Shown: positions 43,686 to 53,155, counted from the first letter of the stretch. The stretch is DNA of 59,018 bases from Blastocatellia bacterium (GCA_016789725.1 JAEUQN010000020.1:1-59018), one strand, 5' to 3'. Notes: generated by a model not told the origin, from the letters alone. Made by a program: numbers and translations.

Positions 43686-44666
43686 GTGCTGGTCCCGCAA
43701 GGACTTAATGATCTGCCCGCCGTGAAAGCGTCCGTTTTCAATGAAGACCTTGCCCGTATCCTTGCCCGCAATCGTGACGCCAGCGAGGTAAACGCCCGCG
43801 ACATTAGATTCCAATGTTTCCGGGTTGAATTGCGGCTTCCAGGTTTCAGGATCAATAGCAATGCCGAGGCTGTGCAGAAAGTCGTTATCCACGTGATAGC
43901 CCGTCATCGCAAACACAAAATCATTCGACAATTCGTGCTGTTCGCCCGTTTCCAAATGATGAATATGAAGGCTTGTTTCGTGGATTTCGGTGATGATGGT
44001 CTGAAAATACGCTTTGACTTCGCTGTTGGCAACACGGTTTTCAATGTCCGGTAAAATCCAATATTTGATCGTTGGCTTAAGCGTCGCTCCGCGATGAATC
44101 AACGTCACGCGCGCGCCGTGCCGGTACAAATCAAGCGCGGTCAATGCCGCTGAATTGCCCGCGCCAATCACTGCGACATCGCGGTTGTAATACGGATGCG
44201 CATCTTTGTAGTAATGTGAAACCTTTGGCAAATCTTCGCCCGGAATGCGGATGCGATTGGGCTGATCGTAATAGCCAATCGAAACAATTAGCTTGCGCGT
44301 GCGATACGTGCGACGCTCAGTGGATTGCAATTCCGTCGCAACGTGAAAGTCGCCATCGCGGCCTATGACTTTGATGACCTTCTCGTATTGATTCACGCGC
44401 AATTTATACGTGTCAGCAACGCGGCGGTAATATTTCAGCGCCTCGATGCGATTGGGTTTTTCGCGTTCGCAGACGAACGGCAGATCGCCGATTTCCAACA
44501 GTTCCGGCGTCGTAAAAAAAATCATCTGCGTTGGGTAGTGATAGAGCGAATTGACGAGGCAGCCTTTTTCAATCACCAGATAATTCAACCCGGCGCGCTG
44601 CGCTTCAATCGCGCACGCCAAGCCTGTCGGGCCGCCGCCAATGATGATTACGTCGTAAAGGTTCAT
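43647..44666 (-). CDS. ypdA: YpdA-like flavin disulfide reductase (putative bacillithiol disulfide reductase)
   Basis: 339 aa two-dinucleotide-domain flavoprotein. FAD motif '[20 protein letters not shown]'; '[20 protein letters not shown]', diagnostic of the YpdA branch, which lacks the CxxC of thioredoxin reductase; NAD(P)H motif '[18 protein letters not shown]'; and C-terminal '[20 protein letters not shown]'. Bacillus and Staphylococcus members reduce bacillithiol disulfide with NADPH, so this gene hints that the organism makes bacillithiol. The ATG at 44666 fits the family start. The last residues come from a palindromic repeat. It precedes the ABC exporter in the same direction. Confidence 0.85.
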   Translation of the reverse strand: MNLYDVIIIGGGPTGLACAIEAQRAGLNYLVIEKGCLVNSLYHYPTQMIFFTTPELLEIGDLPFVCEREKPNRIEALKYYRRVADTYKLRVNQYEKVIKVIGRDGDFHVATELQSTERRTYRTRKLIVSIGYYDQPNRIRIPGEDLPKVSHYYKDAHPYYNRDVAVIGAGNSAALTALDLYRHGARVTLIHRGATLKPTIKYWILPDIENRVANSEVKAYFQTIITEIHETSLHIHHLETGEQHELSNDFVFAMTGYHVDNDFLHSLGIAIDPETWKPQFNPETLESNVAGVYLAGVTIAGKDTGKVFIENGRFHGGQIIKSLRDQHVGANLFAPPISE

Positions 44667-44682
44667 TTGTGTTTTTGCTGTG

Positions 44683-44791
44683 GGTCTTAGCCGCGAATTG
44701 ACGCGAATTAATCGCAAATTATGATTGCCCAGAAGCAATCACTGACCAAGTTTTAATTCGTGCCTATTCGCGTTAATTTGTGGCTAAAACC
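44683..44791. repeat. 'gcgaatta' palindromic element
   Basis: The left arm begins ggtcttagccgcgaattgac (44683) and the right arm ends gcgttaatttgtggctaaaa (44770-44789, plus cc), around about 30 bp. It fills the gap between the cupin and YpdA-like genes. The cupin stop codon and its last codons ('VLATN') lie in the right arm. Confidence 0.8.
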
Positions 44792-45141
44792 CTGTGATCT
44801 TCAAAATAAAACGCTGGCCCGCACACCAGCAAAAGCTTCATTACTTCGTCGCCCGTGTTCGTCAGCGTATGCACATTATTTTTCGGAATGTAAATCGCAT
44901 CGCCCGCGCCAACTTCCTGCGACTCCGCGCCAATCGTCATCACGCCGGAGCCACTGAGAATATAGTAAATTTCTTCGAGCACTTCGTGGGTGTGCGGCGG
45001 AACAGTTTTACCGGGTGGCAACGTCTCTTCGGCCAGACTGCATTGCGTGATCGGCCCGACGGTGCGATCCATCAGCGGGCGAATTTCAGAGCCTTGCGGC
45101 GTGTTGAGAATTTTCGCGTCTTTGCGATTGTGAATGAGCAT
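44773..45141 (-). CDS. Small cupin-domain protein
   Basis: 122 aa single cupin beta-barrel. Motif 1 is 'GKTVPPHTHEVLEEIYYILSG' shortened at its ends, with metal ligands His, His and Glu; motif 2 is 'VGAGDAIYIPKNNVHTLTN' with the last His. This is the profile of small metal-binding cupins that bind or isomerise sugars or small acids; the substrate cannot be inferred. The final five residues are encoded by the arm of a palindromic repeat, which also provides the stop codon. The ATG at 45141 has no strong ribosome site. The preceding gene ends with a terminator, so this one probably has its own promoter in the 90-bp gap. Confidence 0.85.
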   Translation of the reverse strand: MLIHNRKDAKILNTPQGSEIRPLMDRTVGPITQCSLAEETLPPGKTVPPHTHEVLEEIYYILSGSGVMTIGAESQEVGAGDAIYIPKNNVHTLTNTGDEVMKLLLVCGPAFYFEDHRVLATN

Positions 45142-45180
45142 GCAGTTTATGTATCACAAATCGCTGACCGAGAACAAAAA

Positions 45181-45211
45181 GGCGCTGGCGAAATTGAATC
45201 TCGCCAGCGCC
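45181..45211 (-). terminator. Rho-independent terminator of FG-GAP-like gene
   Basis: An 11-bp perfect stem ggcgctggcga / tcgccagcgcc with a 9-nt loop. On the minus strand it is followed by tttttgttc. It lies 20 bp after the stop at 45231. Confidence 0.9.
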
Positions 45212-45230
45212 CGCACGATTTCAATCAATC

Positions 45231-46298
45231 TTATTTTTCGGTTGCCCATAACATTTCCGGGCTAATTTGTTCCTTGCCACGTTGCCCGAACAACGCTACG
45301 GCATATTTGCCGTTCACGACCTCATCCAGAGCGGCTTTGAAATCTTTTTCGTTCACGCTCATCTGCACAATGCGGCGGCTTTCGGGCGTATCAATGACCA
45401 CGGCGAATGATCCGTACCAGGACGCTGGGCTGCATTCAATCGTTTTGCCTGCGCTGGTTTTGATGTTCAGCACGATGTCTTCAGAAGCATTTACATCTGC
45501 CCATTTGTACGACAGAAGTTGGCCTGAAATTTTCGCCGTCGCGTTCGATAAATCGTCCGATTCGGGGTTTCTGCCAGCTTTGGGCGTAACGGCGACGCGA
45601 TTGGGGCGATTGGTGAAGCGCGTGTACAACGGAAACTTGCGTTCGGCGTGCTTACCGCTGACTCGTGTCCAGCGAGCTTTGCTGCACTCGTAAATGTTCG
45701 TCACCCAGTAACCATCGCTGTGATTCAGGTAGATGATTTCTGCCAAGCCGTCCCGATCCAGATCAACCACATCGAAGATGCCATCGTTGACCGCGTGAAA
45801 ATAGCCTTCAATCTCAAACAAAATCGGGCGTCCCGTTTCATCAAACGTCAGTGTCGAGATGTGCATGGTCGGAGCCATTCCATTGCCCATCGTGTAAGCC
45901 AAAATCACGCCGTCCTGAATGCCATTCTTGTCCAAATCCGCCGTGTAAAACCGGAAGCCGTGATTCAACGTCGTGCCACCGAGCATCACGCGCCAGTCTT
46001 TGCCACCCTTGTCTTTGCCGATGATCATCAACTCTTCGTCGTCTTCCGAAATATGCTTCATAATCTGAGCGCCGGAGACTCCGATATTGACGCGTTCAGG
46101 CAATAAAGTCGGTTTCGGTTTTTCTTCGGGATCAAGCTCGCCGCGTGTGAAGTTGCCTGCGTACTTGAGCGGAAAGCGCCGCGCCGTTTCGGCTTTGGAC
46201 AACGGCAAATAACTGTCCGTCAATTCCTGTGCAAACGTTGACAGCGGCAATAACAGGAACAATCCTAATTTGAGAAGATGTGATGTGATGTGATTCAT
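45231..46298 (-). CDS. Secreted protein with FG-GAP/VCBS-like calcium loops
   Basis: 355 aa. Signal peptide ('LLKLGLFLLLPLSTFAQ'). The middle part has Asp-rich loops of the FG-GAP/EF-hand-like type, 'YTADLDKNGIQDGVI' and 'VVDLDRDGLAEIIYL', within beta strands, suggesting part of a propeller. The C-terminal half ('ISGQLLSYKWADVNASEDIV', 'SFAVVIDTPESRRIVQMSVN') is not recognised. I do not assign a function. The ATG at 46298 gives a proper signal peptide; the longer frame from 46448 would bury it. A strong terminator follows. Confidence 0.7.
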   Translation of the reverse strand: MNHITSHLLKLGLFLLLPLSTFAQELTDSYLPLSKAETARRFPLKYAGNFTRGELDPEEKPKPTLLPERVNIGVSGAQIMKHISEDDEELMIIGKDKGGKDWRVMLGGTTLNHGFRFYTADLDKNGIQDGVILAYTMGNGMAPTMHISTLTFDETGRPILFEIEGYFHAVNDGIFDVVDLDRDGLAEIIYLNHSDGYWVTNIYECSKARWTRVSGKHAERKFPLYTRFTNRPNRVAVTPKAGRNPESDDLSNATAKISGQLLSYKWADVNASEDIVLNIKTSAGKTIECSPASWYGSFAVVIDTPESRRIVQMSVNEKDFKAALDEVVNGKYAVALFGQRGKEQISPEMLWATEK

Positions 46299-46569
46299 AG
46301 TACGCAATAAAACCAGATAAGGGGCTGCTTCTATTACGCAGTATAGCGAGGCAAAACAGATCAGGCGAGGGGAATATTTTTTGTGCGAAACCTGATTAAG
46401 TAAAGAATCGGCAAACAAGGTTTCGTTTTTGCTCAGATGCTCAACCAAAGTAGAAGAAAGGTAATACTAACGACGAGAAAGCCAGCTAATAAAAATATGA
46501 CCACCCAACTGAACAGTGACCTCGTTCTATGCAATGCAACTATCAAGCTGAGCATCAGCCATGACAACA

Positions 46570-46839
46570 TCATCCGTTGGGCAAAAGCTGCAAGCGACTT
46601 ATTGACGTGCTGACGTGGAATGTTTCTGGCGTAAGATTTGGTGTGTCTTTGTAATAGGGAAAACAGCGAAGAAATTCCTCTTTGGTTTTTAGCGCAGGCT
46701 TATTCTTGTAGTAGTGATACCCGGCGCGGCAATCAGCAGATGTGTTTCCATCTGTGTGTTTCCAAGGCGGGAATAGCTCTGACAAAATCATCAGGGCTAT
46801 TCCCACAATCAATACAATTCCTTGCTTCCGATTCAGCAT
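46570..46839 (-). CDS. Small membrane protein coupled to argG
   Basis: 89 aa, unknown. One N-terminal membrane helix ('GIVLIVGIALMILSELFPPW') and a short exported tail with two Cys residues (Cys38, Cys59) and 'GYHYYKNKP'. The helix-FPPW motif is common in small uncharacterised membrane proteins of several phyla. Its ATG at 46839 overlaps the argG stop by one base (TAATG on the minus strand), so it is translated by re-initiation behind argG. A longer frame starting at 47028 runs backwards inside argG and is rejected. Confidence 0.7.
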   Translation of the reverse strand: MLNRKQGIVLIVGIALMILSELFPPWKHTDGNTSADCRAGYHYYKNKPALKTKEEFLRCFPYYKDTPNLTPETFHVSTSISRLQLLPNG

Positions 46840-48050
46840 TACTTCTTTTCGGCATCTGCCAATGCCTGTACCTTCATCGGCAATCCGAAAATGTTGATGA
46901 AGCCTGCGGCGTCCTTTTGATCGTAGCTGGCGCCCATCGTGAACGACGCGAGATCGGGACGATACAACGTGTTCGGCGAAGTGCGTCCGGCGATGATGAC
47001 GTTGCCTTTGTACAGTTTCAGTTTGCACGTACCGCTGACGCGTTCGGTCAGCTTATTCACAAACGCATCCAGCGATTCGCGCAGCGGCGTGAACCATTGG
47101 CCAAAATAGACCATGTCGGCGTATTTGTGCGCGAGGATTTCTTTGTAATGCGACGATTCGCGGTCGAGGCAGAGCGATTCCAATTCGCGCAACGCGGTCA
47201 GCAACAATGTGCCGCCAGGTGTTTCGTAGCAGCCACGCGACTTCATTCCGACTAAGCGATTTTCGACGATGTCAATGCGACCGATGCCGTTGCGCGCGCC
47301 GATTTCATTGAGCTTCATCAGCAGCGGAACGGGGTCAAGTTGCTCACCGTTGACGGAAACGGGCGTCGCTTTTTCAAAACCGATCTCGACGTATTCTGGC
47401 GTGTTGGAAGCGTCTTCGGGCGATTTGCTGAGCATGTACATCGCTTCTTCCGGTTCGCTCGCCGGGTCTTCGAGGATGCCGCCTTCGTGCGAAATGTGCC
47501 AGATGTTCCGGTCACGCGAATAAATCTTTTCGCGGCTCACGGCAATCGGGATGTTGCGTTCGGTGGCGTAGTCAATGGCGTCTTCGCGCGACACGATGTC
47601 CCATTCACGCCACGGGGCGATGACGGGCAATTCAGGCGCGAGGGCTTTGAAGGTCAATTCAAAACGCACCTGATCGTTGCCTTTGCCGGTGCAGCCGTGG
47701 GCCAGCGCATCGCAACCGGTTTGCTTGGCGATTTCGACGTGACGTTTGGCGATGACGGGGCGCGCGAATGACGTGCCGAGGAGGTATTTGTGTTCGTAAA
47801 CGGCTCCGGCGCGCACGGTCGGAAAGATGTAATCGGCAACGAATTCGTGGCGCAGGTCTTCGATGTAAATTTCGGCGGCTCCGGTGGCGATGGCTTTTTC
47901 GCGTAAGCCTTCGAGTTCCTCTTCCTGTCCCACGTCCGCCGCGATGGCGACGATTTCGCAGCCGTAATTTTCTTTCAGCCACGGAATGATGATTGAGGTG
48001 TCCAGCCCGCCGGAATAAGCGAGCGCAACGCGTTTGTATTTTGCGGTCAT
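46839..48050 (-). CDS. argG: Argininosuccinate synthase
   Basis: 403 aa; joins citrulline and aspartate using ATP in arginine biosynthesis. The PP-loop is '[19 protein letters not shown]'; '[17 protein letters not shown]' and '[12 protein letters not shown]' mark the citrulline/aspartate site, and the C-terminal tetramerisation part has '[18 protein letters not shown]'. The ATG at 48050 has AGGAG five bases upstream and is preferred over an in-frame ATG at 48071. A palindromic element lies upstream and probably contains or abuts the promoter. No other arginine genes are in the window. Confidence 0.96.
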   Translation of the reverse strand: MTAKYKRVALAYSGGLDTSIIIPWLKENYGCEIVAIAADVGQEEELEGLREKAIATGAAEIYIEDLRHEFVADYIFPTVRAGAVYEHKYLLGTSFARPVIAKRHVEIAKQTGCDALAHGCTGKGNDQVRFELTFKALAPELPVIAPWREWDIVSREDAIDYATERNIPIAVSREKIYSRDRNIWHISHEGGILEDPASEPEEAMYMLSKSPEDASNTPEYVEIGFEKATPVSVNGEQLDPVPLLMKLNEIGARNGIGRIDIVENRLVGMKSRGCYETPGGTLLLTALRELESLCLDRESSHYKEILAHKYADMVYFGQWFTPLRESLDAFVNKLTERVSGTCKLKLYKGNVIIAGRTSPNTLYRPDLASFTMGASYDQKDAAGFINIFGLPMKVQALADAEKK

Positions 48051-48087
48051 GTTTGCTCCTGAAATGGTCAATTGTTAAGAGAACAAA

Positions 48088-48183
48088 TTTTGTCCACGAA
48101 GCTACACGAAGGAACACCAAGAATGATGGAAACCTAACGGCTTTTCCTTGGTGAATCTTGGTGTGACTTCGTGGATGTCAAAA
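48088..48183. repeat. 'cacgaag' palindromic element
   Basis: Left arm with tccacgaagctacacgaagg (48092-48111) and an inverted right arm with cttggtgtgacttcgtggat (48157-48176) around about 30 bp. It fills the divergent gap between argG and nadK, so promoters of both genes lie in or next to it. Confidence 0.75.
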
Positions 48184-48302
48184 AATAAGCGGTGATTATA
48201 GCCTGCTCGACGGCGAGTCGCCAGCTTGCCCTAACTTGCCAACACTGCGTGTGCCGCTTACAATCCGCGTGTCTTTGTGGGTCGTGCAAGCAAACTACAT
48301 TT

Positions 48303-49175
48303 ATGCCGGAAATTCAGCTCAACAAGATTGGCGTGGTCGTCGGGCCACAGAAGCCGGACGCGCTTGCGGTCGTGTCAGAATTGGTGGAGTGGTGTGCGCG
48401 CAGTAATATTGCATTGCGGGCGACGCCTGACGTGGCAGCACAAGTTCGCTGTGCTTCGTTGTCCGTTGAAAATGAAGAACTGGCCGAAGACTTGGATTTG
48501 TTGGTGGTGTTGGGCGGCGATGGCACGATGCTTGGTGCCTCACGATTGATCGGCAGGCGGCGGATTCCGGTGTTGGGCATCAACTTCGGCTACCTCGGCT
48601 ATCTGACGGAATTCACGTTGCAGGAAATGTTCACAGCACTGGAAGAGATTCGCGTCGGCAACTTTTGGCTGGAAGGACGCATGTTGTTTGATGTCAGCGT
48701 TGTGCGCGAAGGCCAAGTCATTGAAGTGCATCGCGCGTTGAATGATGCGGTGATCAATCAAGGCGCGCTGGCAAAAATGATTGAATTGGAATGCTACGTT
48801 AACGGCGATTTCGTCAATCGCTTTCGCGCCGACGGAATGATTGTCGCAACGCCGACGGGTTCGACGGCCTATTCGTTGTCAGCAGGCGGCCCGATTGTGT
48901 TTCCTTCGATGAGCGCGATTATTTTGACGCCGATTTGCCCGCATATGCTCTCGAATCGCCCCGTCGTGGTGCCCGGCGAAGCGGTGGTGGAACTCACCTT
49001 CAAGAAGGTGGACGACGGCGCGATGTTGACGATTGACGGGCAGCGCGGCGTAGCGTTGACGCCAGTGGATTGCGTGCGCATCCAACGCAGCGCCACCACG
49101 TTTGAAATTGTGCGCCCGCGCCAACGAAATTATTTTGAAGTGTTACGAACTAAACTGAAATGGGGAAGCATTTGA
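48303..49175 (+). CDS. nadK: NAD kinase
   Basis: 290 aa; phosphorylates NAD to NADP. The catalytic GGDGTML motif is in 'VLGGDGTMLGASRLIGRR'; 'INFGYLGYLTEF' and 'TPTGSTAYSLSAGGPIVFPS' carry the conserved NTP/NAD-binding loops, and 'RPVVVPGEAVVEL' is typical. The ATG at 48303 is the family-consistent start; the frame could extend to 48192, but those codons read as non-conserved sequence. The stop adjoins a perfect inverted repeat. Confidence 0.94.
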   Translation: MPEIQLNKIGVVVGPQKPDALAVVSELVEWCARSNIALRATPDVAAQVRCASLSVENEELAEDLDLLVVLGGDGTMLGASRLIGRRRIPVLGINFGYLGYLTEFTLQEMFTALEEIRVGNFWLEGRMLFDVSVVREGQVIEVHRALNDAVINQGALAKMIELECYVNGDFVNRFRADGMIVATPTGSTAYSLSAGGPIVFPSMSAIILTPICPHMLSNRPVVVPGEAVVELTFKKVDDGAMLTIDGQRGVALTPVDCVRIQRSATTFEIVRPRQRNYFEVLRTKLKWGSI

Positions 49176-49317
49176 ATTTTGGATTTTAGATTTTGGATTC
49201 GTTGTCGTGTGTTGTTTGCTCGCAGGTTAATTTCAGAGGCAAAGTCTGGGTGCCAAATTGTTTGGGAATTGCAAACGGCACTAGGCACCAACGAATCCAA
49301 AATCTAAAATCCAAAAT
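49176..49317. repeat. Perfect 29-bp inverted repeat, 'aatccaaaat' family
   Basis: Left arm 49176-49204 (begins attttggattttagattttg) and right arm 49289-49317 are exact reverse complements over 29 bases, around an 84-bp core. It fills the gap between nadK and the rhomboid gene. A degenerate relative lies at 50088-50200. Confidence 0.92.
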
Positions 49318-49329
49318 GAGGAGGCGAGG

Positions 49330-50088
49330 ATGTTATTTCCAATTGGCGACGATAATACACAACGGCGTTCTGTTCCTATTGTAACGTGGACCCTGATCGG
49401 CATTAACGCGCTGGTCTATTTTTTGTTACAAGGTGGGACGGGCGAGAATGCGTTCACGTATGCGTATTCGGTCGTGCCGTACGAAATCACCAACAATGTA
49501 GACTTGATCGGCAATCAGCGGATCGGAAACGCGACGGTGCCTTTATTCGCCGGGCCGACACCGATTTATTTGACGATTCTATCGGCGATGTTTATGCACG
49601 GCGGATTGTCGCACATCGGCGGGAATATGCTGTATCTATGGATTTTCGGCGATAACGTTGAGGACAACATGGGCAAAGTGAAATTCCTGATTTTCTATTT
49701 GCTCTGTGGCATCTTGGCGAGCGCGGCGCACATTCTGGTCGGCCCGAATTCACGCATCCCCAGCCTCGGTGCATCGGGAGCAATTGCGGGCGTGTTGGGT
49801 GCCTACCTCATTATGTTTCCGCAAAATAGCGTGCGGGTGTTGGCGTTTATGCAAATTATTCCGATGCCGGCGATCATTGTGGTCGGGCTGTGGGGATTAT
49901 TGCAATTCATCAATGGATTCGGTTCTTTGGCGACGGCTGGTTCCAGCGGTGGCGTAGCTTATATGGCGCACGTCGGTGGTTTTGTGGCGGGCATCATCCT
50001 GTGTTTCTTTTTCCGCAATCGGAATTTGAGCCTTCCTGAGCAACGCCAGGTGTATCGCACACAGTTTTATCGGGAACGTGAATATTAG
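49330..50088 (+). CDS. Rhomboid-family intramembrane serine protease
   Basis: 252 aa, six to seven helices. The catalytic Ser is in 'LGASGAIAGVLGAYL' and the catalytic His in 'YMAHVGGFVAGIIL'; 'MFMHGGLSHIGGNMLYLWIF' is the conserved helix-2 segment that holds the oxyanion His and Asn residues. It cleaves single-pass membrane proteins within the bilayer; substrates unknown. GAGGAGGCGAGG precedes the ATG. It lies between two members of the aatccaaaat repeat family. Confidence 0.93.
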   Translation: MLFPIGDDNTQRRSVPIVTWTLIGINALVYFLLQGGTGENAFTYAYSVVPYEITNNVDLIGNQRIGNATVPLFAGPTPIYLTILSAMFMHGGLSHIGGNMLYLWIFGDNVEDNMGKVKFLIFYLLCGILASAAHILVGPNSRIPSLGASGAIAGVLGAYLIMFPQNSVRVLAFMQIIPMPAIIVVGLWGLLQFINGFGSLATAGSSGGVAYMAHVGGFVAGIILCFFFRNRNLSLPEQRQVYRTQFYREREY

Positions 50089-50200
50089 CGATTTTGGATT
50101 TTCGATGGAAAGCAGATTTTGATGCGACAGTCTTCCGACAACGATGAACACGCGCCATCTCCTGAAAATCCAAAATCCAAAATCCAAAATCTAAAATCGC
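50088..50200. repeat. Degenerate 'aatccaaaat' palindrome overlapping MFS start
   Basis: Left arm gcgattttggattttc (50088-50103) and an expanded right arm of tandem aatccaaaat words (50164-50200). The right arm is translated as 'ENPKSKIQNLKS' near the N-terminus of the MFS transporter. Confidence 0.8.
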
Positions 50201-51384
50201 ATCTTCCTCGCACCGTTGTTATTCTCGGCCTGGTTAGTCTTTTCAATGACGCGGCAGGAGAAATCGTTTATCCATTGCTGCCACTGTTTCTGACCGATAC
50301 ATTGGGTGCCAGCAAAACGTTTGTTGGATTGGTTGAAGGCCTGGCCGAAAGCGTTTCCAGTCTGCTCAAATTACCCGCCGGGTGGTACTCAGATCGGCTC
50401 AAAAAGCGCAAAGGCATCGTGTTGCTTGGCTACAGCATCGCGTCGTTGATTCGCCCGTTATTGGCGTTGGCAACAGCATCATGGCAGGTATTGGCGTTGC
50501 GTTTCACCGACCGCCTGGGCAAGGGGCTGCGCAGTGCGCCGCGTGATGCGATGATTGCCGATGCTGCTCCGGCGGAATCGCGCGGACTGGCCTTTGGATT
50601 TCATCGGGCAATGGATCACGGCGGCGCAATTGTCGGCGCGTTAGTTGCCGCCTGGCTGGTTGGAATTTTTCACAGCGACTATCGTCGGATTTTTTGGATG
50701 GCGGCGATTCCCGGACTGGTCACCTTGCTCATCCTGATTTTTTTGGTCAAAGAGCCTCCGCGTAATGCACCTCTCGCCAAATCAACCGCTTCATGGTCTC
50801 TGAATCTTTCCGGTTTTCACCCACAGTTCAAATATTTCCTCAGCATTTTGTTGTTGTTTATGCTGAGCAACTCCAGCGATGCATTTTTGCTCCTGCGCGC
50901 CAATGAGTGTGGGGTGAGTGCTGCGATGATTCCGTTGTTATGGGCATTGTTGCATGTCAGTAAAGCCCTGAGTTCGATTGTGGGTGGCGGGTTGTCTGAT
51001 CGCTTTGGCCGTCGTACTGTGATCCTCATCGGTTGGTTATTGTATGCGTTAATTTATGTTGGCTTTGCGCTGGCGAGTTCCAGCGTGCTGGTTTGGATCT
51101 TGTTCGCTGTATATGGCATCTATTTTGGGTTTACGGAAGGTGTTGAAAAAGCGATGGTGGCCGATTTGGTCGCGCCGGAAAAACGCGGCACCGCGTTTGG
51201 GTTTTATAACCTGGTCATCGGTCTTGGGGCCTTACCGGCGAGTTTATTATTGGGTTTTTTGTGGCAACGCTATAGTGCCGAATTCGCGTTAATGACCAGC
51301 GCAGTGATAAGCTTATTAGCGACTGTTTTGTTTGCATTTTTTATAACTGAGCGACGCCCCGAAATTGAAAAAGCAAGCGAATGA
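50122..51384 (+). CDS. MFS transporter
   Basis: 420 aa, twelve predicted helices. 'LSLFNDAAGEIVYPLLPLFL'-type helix 1, motif A-like 'WYSDRLKKRKGIVLLGYSIA' between helices 2 and 3, and 'GGGLSDRFGRRTVILIGWLL' between helices 8 and 9 are typical of the drug/metabolite branch. 'DRLGKGLRSAPRDAMIADAA' matches an uncharacterised subfamily often found in Acidobacteriota. The first 30 residues are hydrophilic, and part of them ('ENPKSKIQNLKS') is encoded by a palindromic repeat arm, so the native start may originally have been elsewhere. Substrate unknown. Confidence 0.88.
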   Translation: MRQSSDNDEHAPSPENPKSKIQNLKSHLPRTVVILGLVSLFNDAAGEIVYPLLPLFLTDTLGASKTFVGLVEGLAESVSSLLKLPAGWYSDRLKKRKGIVLLGYSIASLIRPLLALATASWQVLALRFTDRLGKGLRSAPRDAMIADAAPAESRGLAFGFHRAMDHGGAIVGALVAAWLVGIFHSDYRRIFWMAAIPGLVTLLILIFLVKEPPRNAPLAKSTASWSLNLSGFHPQFKYFLSILLLFMLSNSSDAFLLLRANECGVSAAMIPLLWALLHVSKALSSIVGGGLSDRFGRRTVILIGWLLYALIYVGFALASSSVLVWILFAVYGIYFGFTEGVEKAMVADLVAPEKRGTAFGFYNLVIGLGALPASLLLGFLWQRYSAEFALMTSAVISLLATVLFAFFITERRPEIEKASE

Positions 51385-51412
51385 GAAGGGAATAGACAGT
51401 CGCCGAATGATT

Positions 51413-53155
51413 ATGAAACTTATTACTACGCCCGATGAATTACAGTCCGCCGTTGCACACCTGGCGGCGCAAGCGTTCATTGGATTTGATACTGAAACGA
51501 CAGGCCTTGATCCGCATCGCGCGCAGTTACGTTTAATACAACTCGCCACGCCGCACGAAAGCTTCATTTTGGATGCCTTTCATTTTCCTTCTACGGCGCT
51601 CAGGCCGCTGCTGGAATTACTCGCCGCAAATCGTCCGGTCAAGATCGCGCACAATGCGAAGTTCGATGCGGAGTTTTTGCTCAAACATCACGGCATTCGT
51701 TTGGGCGCAGTTTTCGATACGTATCTCGCCAGCCTGCTGATTAGCGCGGGCAATGAAAGTGATCGGCACGGGCTGGAGCCGGTTGCCGCGCGTTACCTCA
51801 ACACGGAACTCGATAAAAGTTTTCAGGTTAGCGATTGGTCGGGGACGTTGACAGAATCGCAGTTGGAATATGCCGCGCGCGATGCGCAGGTATTGTTACC
51901 GCTGCGCGAAAAGCTTCAGGCCAAACTTGACGAATTGGAATTAATGCAGGCCGCGAAGATTGAATTCGACTGCATCAATGCGATGGCGGCGATGGAACTG
52001 GCGGGCATTTATCTGGAGGCGAATTGCTGGCGCGCACAGGTTGAACGCACGAAAGCCGCGTATGACAAAGCCGCCGCCGCGTTACAAAAAGAATTATCGG
52101 TCGGCGCGCCGCAAATGAGCCTGTTTGAAGAAGCGACTTCGAGCATCAATCTTGACAGCCCGGTGCAAGTCAAAGAGGCTCTCGCGCGATTGGATATCAA
52201 AGTTGAAAGTACGAGTGAATGGCATTTACATAAGTTGGCGAAAACTCATCCGGTGATTGCGTTGTTGCTGGATTATCGTGGCTTGAGCAAAAGCCTTTCG
52301 TCGTATGGGTTGAGTCTGCTCGAACATCTCAACCCGGTGACCGGACGCCTCCACCCGAACTTTCGGCAAATCGGTTCGCCGACGGGGCGAATGGGTTGCA
52401 CCTCGCCCAGCCTGCACCAAATTCCACACGAAAATCATTACCGGGAATGTTTCCGCGCGCCCGCCGGACGCAAGCTGGTTGTGGCGGATTTTTCGCAAAT
52501 CGAGATGCGAATTTTGGCGGAATTTTCTGACGATGCAGCCCTGTTGGAGGCGTTTTATTCCGGTGCCGATTTGCATCGCATCACGGCATCTAACATGCTC
52601 GGCGTACCACTTGAAGAGGTGACCGCCGACCAACGCTCACAAGCTAAAAGCTTAAACTATGGCATTGTGTATGGAATGGGCGCGGAAGGTTTGGCCAATC
52701 GGATTAGTTGTTCGGTGACGGAAGCCGAAGACCTGATTCGCAAATATTTCGCCGCCTATCCGGGCGTTGCGCGCTGGCTACAAAATGCCGCCGATAGCGC
52801 GGTGCGGGATCGCCGCAGCCGCTCGGCGTCCGGGCGACTCTGGATTTTTAATCTTGATCCAACGAATCGGCAGCAGCTTGGCGCACTCAAACGCGTCGGC
52901 AAAAATGCGCCAATTCAGGGGACGGGCAGCGACCTTTTTAAGCGCGCAGTCAAACTCGTAGACGATAAATTACAAGGCTACGACGCGCAGATTGTGCATT
53001 GCATTCACGATGAAATCGTCGTCGAATGCGCGTCTGACGCAGCGGACAAAATCGCGCAACTGGTGTCGGTTACGATGATCAAAGCGGGCAAGGAATTCCT
53101 GCCCCGCGTCCCCGTCGAAGCCGATGCTAAAATCACGGACGCGTGGCTCAAATAA
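51413..53155 (+). CDS. Family A DNA polymerase without 5' nuclease domain
   Basis: 580 aa. The 3'-5' exonuclease domain keeps all catalytic acids: ExoI 'FDTETTGLD', ExoII 'HNAKFDAEFLL', ExoIII 'YAARDAQVLLPL'. The polymerase domain has motif A 'ADFSQIEMRILAEF', motif B 'QAKSLNYGIVYGMG' and motif C 'CIHDEIVVEC'. The N-terminal 5'-3' exonuclease of classical Pol I is absent from the start, so this is a Klenow-like polymerase rather than a truncated gene. The start at 51413 (a second ATG at 51407) lies about 30 bp after the MFS stop. A separate 5' nuclease or full-length polA elsewhere in the genome is expected. Confidence 0.93.
   Translation: MKLITTPDELQSAVAHLAAQAFIGFDTETTGLDPHRAQLRLIQLATPHESFILDAFHFPSTALRPLLELLAANRPVKIAHNAKFDAEFLLKHHGIRLGAVFDTYLASLLISAGNESDRHGLEPVAARYLNTELDKSFQVSDWSGTLTESQLEYAARDAQVLLPLREKLQAKLDELELMQAAKIEFDCINAMAAMELAGIYLEANCWRAQVERTKAAYDKAAAALQKELSVGAPQMSLFEEATSSINLDSPVQVKEALARLDIKVESTSEWHLHKLAKTHPVIALLLDYRGLSKSLSSYGLSLLEHLNPVTGRLHPNFRQIGSPTGRMGCTSPSLHQIPHENHYRECFRAPAGRKLVVADFSQIEMRILAEFSDDAALLEAFYSGADLHRITASNMLGVPLEEVTADQRSQAKSLNYGIVYGMGAEGLANRISCSVTEAEDLIRKYFAAYPGVARWLQNAADSAVRDRRSRSASGRLWIFNLDPTNRQQLGALKRVGKNAPIQGTGSDLFKRAVKLVDDKLQGYDAQIVHCIHDEIVVECASDAADKIAQLVSVTMIKAGKEFLPRVPVEADAKITDAWLK

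Noticed and set aside
46840..47028. Upstream extension of the small membrane protein after argG
   Set aside because: It would run through argG in another frame; the ATG at 46839 coupled to the argG stop explains the gene better.
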